Counted from the first letter of the stretch, positions 53,420 through 63,711 are shown. The stretch is DNA of 64,000 nucleotides from Vreelandella zhanjiangensis DSM 21076 (GCF_000377665.1 NZ_KB898655.1:79830-143829); one strand, 5' to 3'. The notes: a model not told the origin generated them from the sequence alone. Program-made: numbers and translations.

Positions 53420-54013
53420 ATGGCAGCGCGTATTGCCACGGTTAGCCGTGATACGAATGAAACCCAGATTACTGTCAGCGTCAATCTGGATGGTGAAGGC
53501 CATCTTCGCTGCGAAACTGGTGTTCCCTTTCTGGATCATATGCTTGATCAAGTCGCGCGCCATGGGATGGTCGACCTTGATATCCAGGCGACGGGCGACT
53601 TGCATATTGATGACCACCATACCGTTGAAGACCTGGGTATTACATTAGGCCAGGCATTTAACGAAGCGATTGGCGACAAGCGCGGCATTTATCGTTATGG
53701 GCATGCGTATGTGCCGCTTGATGAAGCGCTCTCGCGCGTGGTGATTGATTTCTCAGGTCGGCCCGGTCTTTATATGAATGTCGACTTCACTCGCGATACG
53801 ATAGGCCGCATGGATACCCAGCTGTTTTGGGAGTTCTTCCAAGGCTTCGTCAACCATGCCCGCGTAACACTGCATATCGACAACGTTAAAGGCTTTAATG
53901 CTCACCATCAGGCCGAAACGATTTTTAAAGCCTTTGGACGCGCCTTGCGCATGGCTGTCGCCGAAGACCCACGTATGGCGGGGCAGATGCCTTCCACCAA
54001 AGGGAGCCTATAA
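53420..54013 (+). CDS. hisB: Imidazoleglycerol-phosphate dehydratase
   Basis: A 197-residue dehydratase for the sixth step of histidine synthesis. Metal-binding histidines appear in [31 protein letters not shown] sequence ([10 protein letters not shown]) and the mirrored repeat [29 protein letters not shown]. It is a monofunctional HisB, as in Pseudomonas, without the phosphatase domain of enterics. GGAGA precedes the chosen ATG; a longer frame upstream is not family-like. First gene of hisBHAF. Confidence 0.95.
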   Translation: MAARIATVSRDTNETQITVSVNLDGEGHLRCETGVPFLDHMLDQVARHGMVDLDIQATGDLHIDDHHTVEDLGITLGQAFNEAIGDKRGIYRYGHAYVPLDEALSRVVIDFSGRPGLYMNVDFTRDTIGRMDTQLFWEFFQGFVNHARVTLHIDNVKGFNAHHQAETIFKAFGRALRMAVAEDPRMAGQMPSTKGSL

Positions 54014-54077
54014 TGGCGCGCTGTAGTATAGGCAACAGGGCAAGCAACTGTTCGTTCACTCGATTAAGGAGCGCTTC

Positions 54078-54719
54078 ATGACCATTGCTGTGATCGACTA
54101 CGGGATGGGAAACCTACATTCTGTCGCGAAGGCGCTCGAACACGTTACTCATGAAAACGTCATCATTACCCGCGACCCGCGGCGCATTTTAGGCGCCACG
54201 CGCCTGGTGCTGCCCGGCCAGGGCGCCATCCGCGACTGTGTGGGCGAGCTTGAACGCACTGAGCTGCGTGGCCTGGTCGACGACGTGCTGACTCGTCAGG
54301 CCAAACCCCTGCTCGGAATCTGCGTAGGCCAGCAAATGCTCCTGGAGCGCAGCGAAGAGAATGGCGGTGTTGACTGTCTGGGCTTTTTTAAAGGTAGCGT
54401 CGATAAATTTCCCACCGACATGCGCGACGAGCACGACCAGCGCCTGAAAGTCCCCCACATGGGCTGGAACCTGGTCGAGCAGCATCATGATCACCCGCTG
54501 TGGGCCGGTATCGATAATAACGAGCACTTCTACTTCGTACACAGCTACTACGTGAATGCTGCCGACGATGCCCAGGTATTTGGCACCACGCATTATGGCA
54601 AGGTAGGCGCCCACGTGGCGATTGGCCGTGATGCCACCTTTGCCGTACAGTTTCACCCGGAAAAAAGCTCCCGAGCAGGCCTGCGCTTACTCGAAAACTT
54701 TGTCACCTGGACGCCCTAA
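54078..54719 (+). CDS. hisH: Imidazole glycerol phosphate synthase, glutaminase subunit
   Basis: A 213-residue class I glutamine amidotransferase that supplies ammonia to HisF. The triad is visible: Cys in [11 protein letters not shown] near residue 82, His and Glu in [10 protein letters not shown] near the C-terminus. AGGAG precedes the start. Second in the hisBHAF operon. Confidence 0.95.
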   Translation: MTIAVIDYGMGNLHSVAKALEHVTHENVIITRDPRRILGATRLVLPGQGAIRDCVGELERTELRGLVDDVLTRQAKPLLGICVGQQMLLERSEENGGVDCLGFFKGSVDKFPTDMRDEHDQRLKVPHMGWNLVEQHHDHPLWAGIDNNEHFYFVHSYYVNAADDAQVFGTTHYGKVGAHVAIGRDATFAVQFHPEKSSRAGLRLLENFVTWTP

Positions 54720-54730
54720 GAGGTTTATTT

Positions 54731-55477
54731 ATGTTGGTAATTCCTGCGATCGATCTCAAAGACGGCCAGTGTGTGCGGTTGAAACAAGGCCGTATGGACG
54801 ATGCGACCTCTTACGGCGATGACCCGGTTGCAATGGCCGCCCGCTGGGTAGAAGCCGGCGCACGCCGCCTTCACCTGGTTGATTTGAACGGCGCCTTTGA
54901 AGGTAAGCCGGTGAATGGCGATGCTGTCACGGCCATAGCACGCGCCTACCCCAACCTGCCCATTCAAATTGGCGGCGGCATTCGTACGGCCGAGACCATC
55001 GAGCACTACCTGAATGCAGGCGTGTCTTACGTGATCATTGGCACCAAAGCGGTTAAAGAGCCCGCGTTTGTGGGCGAAATGTGCCGCGCCTTCCCCGGTC
55101 ATGTGATTGTCGGGCTGGACGCTAAAGACGGCTTTGTGGCCACCGACGGCTGGGCAGAAGTCTCAAGCGTTAAAGCGGTCGATCTGGCCAAGCGATTTGC
55201 CGATGATGGCGTCTCCAGCATCGTGTACACCGATATCGCCCGCGACGGCATGATGCAAGGGGTTAACGTCGAAGCGACGGCTCAACTGGCGCGCGAAGGC
55301 GGCCTGCCGGTGATTGCCTCTGGCGGCGTCACTAACCTGGACGATATTAAAGCGCTGTGCGATGTCGCGGATAGCGGCATCCTAGGCGCGATTACCGGTC
55401 GGGCGATTTACGAAGGCAGCCTGGATGTGGCTGAAGCACAACGCCTTAGCGATCAGCTAACAGGAGGCGGCGCGTGA
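54731..55477 (+). CDS. hisA: ProFAR isomerase
   Basis: A 248-residue TIM-barrel isomerase. The N-terminal [18 protein letters not shown] carries the catalytic Asp, [14 protein letters not shown] the second Asp, and the phosphate-binding loops are IQIGGGIRT and VIASGGVTN. The spacing to hisH is eleven bases and it overlaps hisF by four. Confidence 0.95.
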   Translation: MLVIPAIDLKDGQCVRLKQGRMDDATSYGDDPVAMAARWVEAGARRLHLVDLNGAFEGKPVNGDAVTAIARAYPNLPIQIGGGIRTAETIEHYLNAGVSYVIIGTKAVKEPAFVGEMCRAFPGHVIVGLDAKDGFVATDGWAEVSSVKAVDLAKRFADDGVSSIVYTDIARDGMMQGVNVEATAQLAREGGLPVIASGGVTNLDDIKALCDVADSGILGAITGRAIYEGSLDVAEAQRLSDQLTGGGA

Positions 55478-56247
55478 GTTTATCCAAGCGTATTATCCCC
55501 TGCCTGGATGTAGACGCCGGGCGGGTGGTGAAAGGCGTCAACTTTGTCGGCATTCGCGATGCAGGCGACCCGGTGGAGATTGCCCAGCGCTATAACCAGC
55601 AGGGTGCCGATGAGATTACCTTCCTGGATATTACCGCAAGCCATGAAGACCGTGACACGACAGTGGAAATGGTCGAACGCATTGCCGGCGAAGTGTTTAT
55701 TCCGTTGACCGTCGGTGGCGGTATTCGTACCTGTGACGATATTCGCACCATGCTCAATGCCGGGGCCGATAAAGTCTCGATCAACACGGCAGCGGTTACT
55801 AACCCTGAGTTTGTGCGTGAAGCAGCGGAGCGCTTTGGCAGCCAATGTATTGTGGTGGCGATTGATGCCAAGCGGGTATCCGGTGAAGGCGAGCCGCCGC
55901 GCTGGGAGATTTTCACCCATGGCGGCCGTCGCGCAACCGGGCTTGATGCGGTGGAGTGGGCCAAGAAAATGGTCGAGCTGGGAGCTGGCGAACTGCTGTT
56001 AACCAGCATGGACCGCGACGGTACCAAGATCGGTTTCGATCTCGGCGTGACCCACGCGATTTCAGAAGCGGTAAGCGTTCCGGTCATTGCCTCCGGCGGC
56101 GTGGGCAATCTGGACCACTTGGTAGATGGCGTGCTTAAAGGCGGCGCGGATGCGGTTCTTGCGGCCAGTATTTTTCACTTCGGTGAGTACACGATTCCTG
56201 AAGCAAAGCGGTACATGGCGGAACGCGGCATCGAAATGCGGCTATAG
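55474..56247 (+). CDS. hisF: Imidazole glycerol phosphate synthase, cyclase subunit
   Basis: A 257-residue TIM barrel that cyclises PRFAR with ammonia from His[19 protein letters not shown] and [18 protein letters not shown] contain the two catalytic aspartates; phosphate loops are [11 protein letters not shown] and VIASGGVGN. Its start overlaps hisA (ATGA-like GTGAG overlap), the end of the his block. Confidence 0.95.
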   Translation: MSLSKRIIPCLDVDAGRVVKGVNFVGIRDAGDPVEIAQRYNQQGADEITFLDITASHEDRDTTVEMVERIAGEVFIPLTVGGGIRTCDDIRTMLNAGADKVSINTAAVTNPEFVREAAERFGSQCIVVAIDAKRVSGEGEPPRWEIFTHGGRRATGLDAVEWAKKMVELGAGELLLTSMDRDGTKIGFDLGVTHAISEAVSVPVIASGGVGNLDHLVDGVLKGGADAVLAASIFHFGEYTIPEAKRYMAERGIEMRL

Positions 56248-56288
56248 CGGCCGCTTTCACTGCATAGCCCTCTTCTCAGGAGTTATAA

Positions 56289-56795
56289 ATGTCTCGTTGC
56301 TTCCCATGCCTGGGAGGGCTAATCGGTTTTTGGCTGAGCGCTTCTGCCTCAGCCTTCTCCCTACCCGACTGGCCGCCTACCCTTGAGCTTGACCATACGC
56401 TTGTCCAAACCAGCCTCTATACCCGCCATTTTAATCCGGACCCCGAACATAACAATCACCAGAATTTAATCAGCGTTGAGCTACATAATCCCGATCGCTG
56501 GCTGACGGGAATAGGACGGTTTAAGAACTCCTATGAGCAGCCAACCTGGTACGTTTATGCAGGGCGTGAATTTCCTCTGTGGCAGTTCTCGGAAGAGGTT
56601 AACATCAGGGCCAAGCTAACCGGGGGACTACTGCATGGCTACAAAGGCGAGTACCGGGACAAAATCCCGCTCAACCACTTTGAAACTGCCCCGGTGCTGC
56701 TGCCGAGTATTGGAGTGCAGTGGGAGCGGTTTGAATCCGATTTAATCATCTTCGGTACTGCCGGCATGATGATAACCGCAGGCCTGCGCTTTTAG
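56289..56795 (+). CDS. Outer-membrane beta-barrel protein of unknown function
   Basis: A 168-residue exported protein. A signal peptide covers about residues 1-22 (GGLIGFWLSASASAFS). The mature part is beta-rich with alternating hydrophobic strands (LISVELHNP, WYVYAGREFPLW, LTGGLLHGYKGEYRD, MMITAGLRF) and ends in the C-terminal Phe typical of outer-membrane barrels. The fold looks PagP-like or like small barrel proteins of Pseudomonas. AGGAG precedes the ATG; it may be co-transcribed with hisF 41 bp upstream. Confidence 0.65.
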   Translation: MSRCFPCLGGLIGFWLSASASAFSLPDWPPTLELDHTLVQTSLYTRHFNPDPEHNNHQNLISVELHNPDRWLTGIGRFKNSYEQPTWYVYAGREFPLWQFSEEVNIRAKLTGGLLHGYKGEYRDKIPLNHFETAPVLLPSIGVQWERFESDLIIFGTAGMMITAGLRF

Positions 56796-56807
56796 GCAGG
56801 CCATGCT

Positions 56808-57410
56808 TTACTCGTCGTCTTCGTCCAGACTTAGCCCCAGATTGCTGATGCCGTTATTGCGCCCTAACTGACGAATCTCTTTAAGCGCGGCTTTGCTGAG
56901 CGGCTCACTTACCGCTTCCAATACCGCGTCTTGAAAATTGTTTTCGTCTTCCATTAACGGATGATCACGGATCAGCAGCGCAAGCTTATGGGCATCCTCT
57001 TCACCTTCGGTAAGCTCAATAAAAGCGCGTACCCCGGCGCGTGAAGTACGGCTGACATCCAGCACTGCCTCTGGCGAGTCTCCCTGCAAGGTGTCCAGCA
57101 GCGCCGAGATGGAAACGACTGCATCCAGCGCACGGCGGGCGCCAAAACTTTCATCCTCAGCGGGCGGCTCACACTCGGCCAGTTTTTCAGCCTGGCGGGC
57201 AAAATCAATGCTCGCATTGGGTACGCTCAACCGCTCCCACACAAGGTTAAGTACGGTACGCAGCGTGTGGCTATCGCCTTGGCCGGTCGTCTGTTCATAC
57301 AGAACATAGTTAGGCAGCAAGCGCTCGCATAGCGCGGCCATAAATGCTTGCTGGGCCGCTAGCGGAAGCACCTGTAACTGCTGATAAAAACCTAAGGGTT
57401 TAGACTCCAT
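56808..57410 (-). CDS. YjaG family protein (DUF416)
   Basis: A 200-residue acidic cytoplasmic protein of the DUF416/YjaG family, recognised from LAAQQAFMAALCERLLPNYVLY, ARRALDAVVSISALLDTL and the acidic end. No biochemical function is established for the family. It is convergent with the barrel-protein gene, 12 bp apart. Confidence 0.8.
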   Translation of the reverse strand: MESKPLGFYQQLQVLPLAAQQAFMAALCERLLPNYVLYEQTTGQGDSHTLRTVLNLVWERLSVPNASIDFARQAEKLAECEPPAEDESFGARRALDAVVSISALLDTLQGDSPEAVLDVSRTSRAGVRAFIELTEGEEDAHKLALLIRDHPLMEDENNFQDAVLEAVSEPLSKAALKEIRQLGRNNGISNLGLSLDEDDE

Positions 57411-57523
57411 ACTGATTTCCTAACGCGCGATATTGGTGAAATGGGGGCAATACGTTATGGTCGCAACAGCGCTGTTATAAACACGGACAGCCTTTACTGT
57501 GGACGGTCGGCGAGGAGATTACC

Positions 57524-58219
57524 ATGCATATACATCTGCTACAGCACAGCGCTGATCATGACCCCGCCCGCTTAACCGACTGGTTGAGCAGTATGGGACA
57601 TAGTTACAGCGTTTTTCATCTTTACGCAGGCGAACTGACGCCACGTCCGGCAGAAAGCGATGCGCTGATTATATTAGATGGCCCGGAGGCGTTTCTTAAC
57701 GAACCGCCCGCCTGGTTTAAAGCCGAAAATAAACTGATTAACCGCTACCTGGATGGCCAGAAACCGCTACTTGGCATTGGCCTGGGCGCCCTTTGGACGG
57801 CACAGGCGCTTGATGCGGTCGTGGCCCCAGGTACCTATCCTGAAAGAGGCTGGCATACTGTATCACTGGCCCCGGAAAGTCCGTTTGATTTACCCGAGCA
57901 GTTTGAGGCGTTCATGTGGCATCGCCATGTGTTTAGCCTACCCGAAAGCGCCCTGCCGCTGGGCGGTAGCCCGGCGGCGCCGCTTCAGGGTTTCAGCTGG
58001 GATAGCGGTCGCGTTATTGGTTTACTGTGTCACCTGGAAGTCACACTTGCCAGCGTGACCCAGCTGCTGGATGACAGCGAATCATCGAACACTACCACAA
58101 CGCCTGCCGCCCAGCGTTTTATCCAGGACGACAGCCAAATTCTTGAGGATACAGCCCGCTTTCACCAGTTAGCGCCGCTGCTTGACCGCGTCATGACGCA
58201 ATGGCTTAAAGCTTTCTAA
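57524..58219 (+). CDS. Class I glutamine amidotransferase-like protein lacking the catalytic cysteine
   Basis: A 231-residue protein with the class I amidotransferase fold: ALIILDGPEAFLNEPPAWF at the oxyanion region, the elbow LLGIGLGALWTAQAL, and GLLCHLEVTLASV where FHPE normally occurs. At the elbow the G-x-C-x-G cysteine is replaced by Leu, so glutaminase activity by the usual route is not possible, although His and Glu are kept. A binding or regulatory role is inferred. It lies between the YjaG and selU genes. Confidence 0.75.
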   Translation: MHIHLLQHSADHDPARLTDWLSSMGHSYSVFHLYAGELTPRPAESDALIILDGPEAFLNEPPAWFKAENKLINRYLDGQKPLLGIGLGALWTAQALDAVVAPGTYPERGWHTVSLAPESPFDLPEQFEAFMWHRHVFSLPESALPLGGSPAAPLQGFSWDSGRVIGLLCHLEVTLASVTQLLDDSESSNTTTTPAAQRFIQDDSQILEDTARFHQLAPLLDRVMTQWLKAF

Positions 58220-58238
58220 TGGCATCCTAACGTAGCCG

Positions 58239-59336
58239 CTAGGCGCTCCATTGCTTAGCGGCCTCCAAACAGCTATCCCAATCCCCTATATGCAGATCCG
58301 GTGCCGCTGTCGCACGCTGCTTTTCAAGATGATAGCGATAAAGCGGGTCGTAGTATTCGGTGAGCAGTGGCGCAAGCCACGCTTCGTGAGCCTGCGGATT
58401 GCCTTCTTCATGGGCCTTAAAGGCCATGGCCTGTAAGCGTTGTAAACGCTGAAGGCGTGCATTGCCTAGGCGTTTCCCCAAACGAATTAACGCATTGCCC
58501 AACTGGCGCTGCATCAGTTCCCAGCCTTGCGCTGGGCCAAAGTGCGCGACGTAGTCCTTTTCCAGCTGAATAATATAGTCGTGCTGGAGCTGGTCAAGGC
58601 GCCAATCAAGCGGCATTTCTATTCGTACACGAGGCGCTGTCTGCATGACATGCCAAAAGGTAAGCGGTATGTTGGCATTGCCGATTTGGCGGGATTCATC
58701 TTCCATTACCAACTTACCCGGCAGAGCTAACAGCCGTGCGGCGAGCGCATGCTCAAAATCTATCTGCGTGGCAGGTGCTTCAGGCTGGCGACCAAATGCA
58801 GAACCTTTATGATTGGCATAGGCTTCAAGATCAACGCCATTATCCAGGCGATTAATCAGCGTGGTTTTAGCACACCCGGTTAACCCTGCAACCACAAGCA
58901 TGGGCTGCTCAGCGGCGGCATCAATGCGCTGGCAAAGTGCCTGACGCATGGCTTTCCAGCCGCCGGCAATTCGCGGCCTGGTAATCCCCGCATCACTCAA
59001 CCACTGTTGGGCAATTTGCGAGCGTAACCCGCCGCGAAAGCAATAAATGACCGCGTCTGGGTGCTCTGCCAGATATGCCTGCCAGGCGGCGATACGCGCC
59101 TGTTTGGTATCGCCACTGACCAGCTGCTCGCCCAAGGCAAGGGCTGCACTCTGGCCCTGCTGCTTATAGACGATACCCACCTGGCGGCGCTCTTCATCGA
59201 TCATTAAAGGGAGATTTACCGCGCCCGGTAGTGCGCCTTGAGCAAACTCTACCGGGGCGCGTACATCTATCAAAGGCCGCGCTTCGCTGATTAGATGTAA
59301 TGATGGGGGTACCATTTCAAGCCCTGTTTCAGACAC
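58239..59336 (-). CDS. selU: tRNA 2-selenouridine synthase
   Basis: A 365-residue enzyme replacing sulfur by selenium at wobble uridine 34 of certain tRNAs (also called mnmH or ybbB). An N-terminal rhodanese domain has the catalytic Cys in AVIYCFRGGLRSQ near residue 97; a P-loop domain follows (AGLTGCAKTTLIN). The GTG start lies in TAGTG with the selD stop, so selD-selU are coupled and act in sequence, SelD providing selenophosphate. Confidence 0.93.
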   Translation of the reverse strand: MSETGLEMVPPSLHLISEARPLIDVRAPVEFAQGALPGAVNLPLMIDEERRQVGIVYKQQGQSAALALGEQLVSGDTKQARIAAWQAYLAEHPDAVIYCFRGGLRSQIAQQWLSDAGITRPRIAGGWKAMRQALCQRIDAAAEQPMLVVAGLTGCAKTTLINRLDNGVDLEAYANHKGSAFGRQPEAPATQIDFEHALAARLLALPGKLVMEDESRQIGNANIPLTFWHVMQTAPRVRIEMPLDWRLDQLQHDYIIQLEKDYVAHFGPAQGWELMQRQLGNALIRLGKRLGNARLQRLQRLQAMAFKAHEEGNPQAHEAWLAPLLTEYYDPLYRYHLEKQRATAAPDLHIGDWDSCLEAAKQWSA

Positions 59337-60373
59337 TATCCCACGACCTCAATCAGCGCCTCGCCCTCGCGGGCTTTCATAACGCCAAACGGCTGAAGCG
59401 ATAGGCCGAACTCGCGGCCAATCCGCTCGATATCATCCTGCCAGGCGGGGTCGACACTCAGTAGTAGGCCGCCTGAGGTCTGGGGGTCGCATAGCCACTG
59501 CCAGTGGGCTTCATCCATATGCGGTAAGCTTTTACCCAACGCATCACGATTACGCCGCGTGCCGCCAGGAACAGCACCTTGACGACGATAGGCTTCTGCC
59601 TGAGCCAGGCGAGGCAAGCGGCGAAAATCGATCTGGGCCATAACGTTGCTGGCGCTGCATATTTCCGACAAATGCCCTGCTAAACCAAACCCGGTGACAT
59701 CCGTCATGGCATTGAGGCCTTTCACACCGGCAAGTTTGACGCCGATACGGTTAGATTTGAGCATGGTTTCCCGAGCTAAGCCGTGATGCCCTGCTTCCAG
59801 CAGTCCCTGCTTTTCAGCCGTTGTCAGCAGACCCACGCCTAGTGGCTTGGTCAAAAACAGCAGGTCCCCTGGCTTGGCGCGGCTATTAAGCTTGAGTTTG
59901 TCGAGGTCGATCAATCCGTTAACCGCGAGGCCAAAAATAGGCTCTGGCGCATCGATCGAATGGCCGCCTGCCAAGGCCACACCCAGTTCACGGCAAACGC
60001 CCTGGGCACCGGCAACCACATCACCGGCAATCTCGGCACTTAGCTTATCCAACGGCCAGCCGAGAATACTGAGCGCCATTACGGGAGTGCCGCCCATGGC
60101 GTAAATATCACTGATGGCGTTCGTAGCGGCAATGCGCCCAAAATCGAACGGGTCATCGACAATCGGCATGAAGAAATCCGTAGTGGCAATCATGCCCCGG
60201 CCATCGCCCAGGTCGTAAACGGCGGCATCTTCGCGCCCCTGGTTACCCACAATAAGCTGCTTATGTCCTGCCGCAGGCCCCGCCTTGGCAAGAATGCTAT
60301 CCAGTACATCGGGAGCTATTTTGCAGCCACAGCCAGCACCGTGACTGTATTGGGTTAAGCGAATCGAACTCAT
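59336..60373 (-). CDS. selD: Selenide, water dikinase (selenophosphate synthetase)
   Basis: A 345-residue PurM-like ATP-dependent enzyme making selenophosphate. The N-terminal catalytic Cys/Lys motif is GAGCGCKI (a Cys, not selenocysteine, form). [22 protein letters not shown] and [15 protein letters not shown] are family blocks. AAGGAG precedes the chosen ATG. Only the tRNA-modification branch (selU) is visible here; whether selA/selB exist is outside the window. Confidence 0.95.
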   Translation of the reverse strand: MSSIRLTQYSHGAGCGCKIAPDVLDSILAKAGPAAGHKQLIVGNQGREDAAVYDLGDGRGMIATTDFFMPIVDDPFDFGRIAATNAISDIYAMGGTPVMALSILGWPLDKLSAEIAGDVVAGAQGVCRELGVALAGGHSIDAPEPIFGLAVNGLIDLDKLKLNSRAKPGDLLFLTKPLGVGLLTTAEKQGLLEAGHHGLARETMLKSNRIGVKLAGVKGLNAMTDVTGFGLAGHLSEICSASNVMAQIDFRRLPRLAQAEAYRRQGAVPGGTRRNRDALGKSLPHMDEAHWQWLCDPQTSGGLLLSVDPAWQDDIERIGREFGLSLQPFGVMKAREGEALIEVVG

Positions 60374-60428
60374 AGTGTCTCTCCTTGGCACTCGATGTTT
60401 TTATAACAATCTTTATAGCGTAGCCTAC

Positions 60429-61802
60429 TTAAAGCGCCTCTAGCGCGTCGCTAAGCTTATCCACCGCAATGACTTCCATCCCCTTAGGTGACTGCTTGGG
60501 CGCGTTGGCCCGCGGTACGATAGCACGCAGAAAGCCATGTTTGGCCGCTTCAGCGATGCGCTCCTGCCCGCTGGGTACAGGGCGTATCTCGCCGGAAAGC
60601 CCCACTTCGCCAAATACCACCAGCTCCTTAGGCAATGCCTTGTTTTGCAGGCTAGAGACCACGGCCAGCAGCACCGCCAGATCCGCACTGGTTTCTAGAA
60701 CCTTCACGCCGCCTACTACGTTGAGAAACACATCCTGATCGCCAGTAAACAGGCCGCCATGGCGATTTAATACGGCCAGCAGCATGGCAAGCCGGTTTTG
60801 GTCCACCCCGACCGCAACACGACGTGGGTTGCCCAAGGCAGATTCATCCACCAAGGCCTGCACTTCCACAAGAATGGGGCGGGTACCTTCCCACACCACC
60901 ATCACCAAGCTACCCGGCGCTTGCTCCTCCTGACGCGAGAGGAAAATGGCGCTGGGGTTTTTAACCTCTTTCAGGCCTTGTTCGAGCATCGCAAAAACGC
61001 CCAATTCATTGACCGCGCCAAAGCGGTTTTTCTGGCCTCGCAGCGTTCTGAATCGCGAATCTGCGCCGCCTTCCAATAACAACGAGGCATCGATCATGTG
61101 CTCAAGCACCTTGGGGCCTGCCAGCGTGCCGTCTTTGGTTACGTGTCCAACCAATAGCAGTACCGTATTGGTTTGCTTGGCAAAGCGGGTAAGGGCGGCG
61201 GCAGACTCGCGCACCTGGGCGACTCCACCCGGCGCTGAGCTGATATCTTCAAGGTGCATGGTCTGAATAGAATCAATGACCAGTATTTCGGGCTTCTCAC
61301 GCTCGGCCACGGCAAGGATTGTTTCTACACTGGTTTCTGCGAGCATCTTCAAACCACTGGTAGGCAGCTGCAAGCGATGAGCGCGCATGGCCACCTGAGA
61401 CAGCGACTCCTCCCCCGTGACGTAGATAATGCGTCGCTCTTGGGCAAGCTTACAGGCGGTTTGCAGCAATAACGTTGATTTACCCGCCCCTGGGTTGCCC
61501 CCCAAGAGCACAGCTGAACCGGGTACCAGGCCGCCGCCTAATACACGGTCAAACTCGTTGAAGGTTGAGCTTAACCGGGGTACTTCACTTAAATCGACAT
61601 TGCTTAGGTCAACCACATCCTTAGAAAGATCACCGGCATAGCCAGCTCGGCCAGATCCAGCACTGCCGCTGCCGGGGCGGGCACTGGCAAGACGAATTTC
61701 ACTAAGCGTATTCCATTCGTTGCAACTGGAGCACTGGCCCTGCCACTTGCGATACTCCGCGCCGCACTCGGTACATACAAAGGCACTTTTGGCTTTAGCC
61801 AC
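60429..61802 (-). CDS. radA: DNA repair protein RadA
   Basis: A 457-residue RecA-like branch-migration ATPase. An N-terminal C4 zinc finger (CTECGAEYRKWQGQCSSC) is followed by Walker A GGNPGAGKST near residue 96, the KNRFG motif (GQKNRFGAVNELG) and a C-terminal Lon-protease-like domain. Full length. It may be co-transcribed with selD-selU downstream (38-bp gap to an open gene). Confidence 0.95.
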   Translation of the reverse strand: MAKAKSAFVCTECGAEYRKWQGQCSSCNEWNTLSEIRLASARPGSGSAGSGRAGYAGDLSKDVVDLSNVDLSEVPRLSSTFNEFDRVLGGGLVPGSAVLLGGNPGAGKSTLLLQTACKLAQERRIIYVTGEESLSQVAMRAHRLQLPTSGLKMLAETSVETILAVAEREKPEILVIDSIQTMHLEDISSAPGGVAQVRESAAALTRFAKQTNTVLLLVGHVTKDGTLAGPKVLEHMIDASLLLEGGADSRFRTLRGQKNRFGAVNELGVFAMLEQGLKEVKNPSAIFLSRQEEQAPGSLVMVVWEGTRPILVEVQALVDESALGNPRRVAVGVDQNRLAMLLAVLNRHGGLFTGDQDVFLNVVGGVKVLETSADLAVLLAVVSSLQNKALPKELVVFGEVGLSGEIRPVPSGQERIAEAAKHGFLRAIVPRANAPKQSPKGMEVIAVDKLSDALEAL

Positions 61803-61856
61803 CGCGCTAATACTCCCGTTACTGTTAGATCATCATTACTGCTATATGGCCATAAA

Positions 61857-61883
61857 ATGCAAAAGGCGGCCAATGGCCGCCTT
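61857..61883 (-). terminator. Terminator downstream of the NlpE-like gene
   Basis: On the minus strand AAGGCGGCC and GGCCGCCTT form a perfect 9-bp stem with a 3-nt loop, followed by TTGCATTTT. Confidence 0.75.
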
Positions 61884-61900
61884 AGGATGTTACTGCTAGC

Positions 61901-62353
61901 TTATTGACGCTGTAGCTGCAACATTTCGCCATTTTCAAAGCGACGACGTTCTGGGTCGATTAACTCTAACGTACGCTCATTGATACGCTGGAAGTAGTAA
62001 ACCTGACCATCACCATTCGGCGTAAGCTCGTAAACAGTCGCGTCCGGGTCAGACGGAGTACCGTTTAATACTTCCCAGTTACCGGCATAGTTTTCCGGGG
62101 GCGGTGTTTGAGGATGGTTACGGTAAGTCGCGTCCAGTGTAAAGGTACGCTCTTCAGCCGGGCTCATCTCTTGACCTACCATGGTAACGTCTAGATCAAT
62201 ACCATCGCAGTTGCGGCAAGGCAGCGTTCCCTTGTACTGCTCTTGGGACGCGCTAACGCCTGCATCAGCGTCTTGGCCCGAAGGCCCGCCGGTTGCACAG
62301 CCTGCCAACAATGCCAACATAGCCGAACCGGCTAGCAAACTCCTGAATTGCAT
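61901..62353 (-). CDS. NlpE N-terminal-domain lipoprotein
   Basis: A 150-residue envelope lipoprotein: signal peptide with lipobox LLAGCATG (lipidated Cys near residue 19), then the NlpE-like signature YKGTLPCRNCDGIDLDVTM containing C-x-x-C. The small beta-barrel continues to the end. Family members sense surface or copper stress; here the function is only inferred. AAGGAG precedes the chosen ATG; the frame is open 27 codons upstream. Confidence 0.82.
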   Translation of the reverse strand: MQFRSLLAGSAMLALLAGCATGGPSGQDADAGVSASQEQYKGTLPCRNCDGIDLDVTMVGQEMSPAEERTFTLDATYRNHPQTPPPENYAGNWEVLNGTPSDPDATVYELTPNGDGQVYYFQRINERTLELIDPERRRFENGEMLQLQRQ

Positions 62354-62447
62354 TGGGTGTCTCCTTATCGTGTTGGTCATACATTTCTTTCGCGCGATTA
62401 TGACAGCATAACCGTTACAAGGTGCGACGCCCACCCCTAGTCATCGT

Positions 62448-62508
62448 TGAATGCATACCTGAATGCGTATTTGAATACGCAGCTGAATAACATAGTTGAA
62501 TGCTTGCG
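62448..62508. repeat. Degenerate 12-bp tandem repeats upstream of hisC
   Basis: Five consecutive units starting TGAAT occur every 12-13 bp (TGAATGCATACC, TGAATGCGTATT, TGAATACGCAGC, TGAATAACATAGT, TGAATGCTTGCG). They lie in the divergent NlpE-like/hisC promoter region. Confidence 0.75.
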
Positions 62509-62566
62509 CTTGAGCGAGCATCAAGCGACCATGGCCTATTATACCTAGGATAATCAGGTTACCCGC

Positions 62567-63628
62567 ATGAGCCAATACTGGAGTCCCGCTGTTAAGGCGT
62601 TAACCCCTTATATACCCGGGGAGCAGCCGCGTGAGCGCGTTATCAAGCTCAATACCAATGAAAACCCTTACCCCCCGGCACCGGGTGTTGGTCAGGCATT
62701 GCGCGACTATGCAACGGACCATCTGCGTCTCTATCCCGACCCCACATCGGCGGCGCTTCGCGCCTCGCTTGCCAAAACGTTTAGCGTAGAAAGCGAGCAG
62801 GTATTTGTGGGCAACGGTTCAGATGAAGTACTGGCCCTAGCGTTTCAAGCGTTTTTTTGCCATGACGCACCGCTTGATACCCCCTCTATTACCTATAGTT
62901 TTTACCCGGTGTACGCCAACCTCTATAACGTGGCGCTGCGCACCCACCCTCTGAATACACAGTGGGAAGTGGATATAGAAGCGTTAGGGGCAGCGTCAGA
63001 GCGCAGTGGCGTGATCTTTGCCAACCCCAATGCACCTACCGGGCATGCCCACTCACTGGAGAGCATAGAAGCATTGCTCAAGCGGGTGACGGACCGCGTT
63101 GTGCTGGTCGATGAAGCATATGTCGACTTTGGCGCAGAGAGTGCCATTACGTTAATCGACCGCTACCCGAATTTGCTGGTCACCGGTACTTTCTCTAAAT
63201 CGCGTAGTCTGGCCGGTTTGCGTTTGGGCTATGCCGTAGGCTCAGCCGAGCTGATTGATGGCCTGCAGCGGGTCAAGGACTCTTTTAACTCTTACCCGGT
63301 GGATAGTTTGGCAAGCCTGGTAGGTATTGCCGCGCTTGAAGATCAGGCTCACTTTGATGCATGTCGCGAAAAAGTGATTACCACGCGCGAGCGCACCCGC
63401 CAACGCCTTGAAACGCTCGGCTTTGAAGTACTGCCGTCGAGTGCCAACTTCATTCTTGCACAACACGCAACGATTGCCGGAGCACAGCTGTTCGCTGGAC
63501 TGCGTGAACGTGGAATTCTGGTGCGCCACTTTAATACGCAGGAGCTTAATAACTTCTTGCGCATTACTATTGGCACCGATGATGAAATGGATAGCCTGAT
63601 TGAGGCCCTGGAAGTGCTCTGCGGCTAA
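62567..63628 (+). CDS. hisC: Histidinol-phosphate aminotransferase
   Basis: A 353-residue PLP aminotransferase of histidine synthesis. IKLNTNENPYPPAPGV at the N-terminus, VFANPNAPTGHAH-type (IFANPNAPTG) and VDEAYVDFG are PLP-site motifs, and TGTFSKSRSLAGLRLGYAVG carries the PLP lysine. It is separated from hisBHAF by about 6 kb, a normal dispersal in this group. Terminator follows. Confidence 0.93.
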   Translation: MSQYWSPAVKALTPYIPGEQPRERVIKLNTNENPYPPAPGVGQALRDYATDHLRLYPDPTSAALRASLAKTFSVESEQVFVGNGSDEVLALAFQAFFCHDAPLDTPSITYSFYPVYANLYNVALRTHPLNTQWEVDIEALGAASERSGVIFANPNAPTGHAHSLESIEALLKRVTDRVVLVDEAYVDFGAESAITLIDRYPNLLVTGTFSKSRSLAGLRLGYAVGSAELIDGLQRVKDSFNSYPVDSLASLVGIAALEDQAHFDACREKVITTRERTRQRLETLGFEVLPSSANFILAQHATIAGAQLFAGLRERGILVRHFNTQELNNFLRITIGTDDEMDSLIEALEVLCG

Positions 63629-63653
63629 TCCAGATCTAGTAATATCAGGAATA

Positions 63654-63687
63654 AAAAGCCCCAAGCAAATGTTTGGGGGCTTTTATT
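63654..63687 (+). terminator. Terminator after hisC
   Basis: AAAAGCCCCAA pairs with TTGGGGGCTTTT with one bulged G; a T-rich tract follows. Confidence 0.8.
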
Positions 63688-63711
63688 GTTAAACGAACAT
63701 ATTCCAGACAT

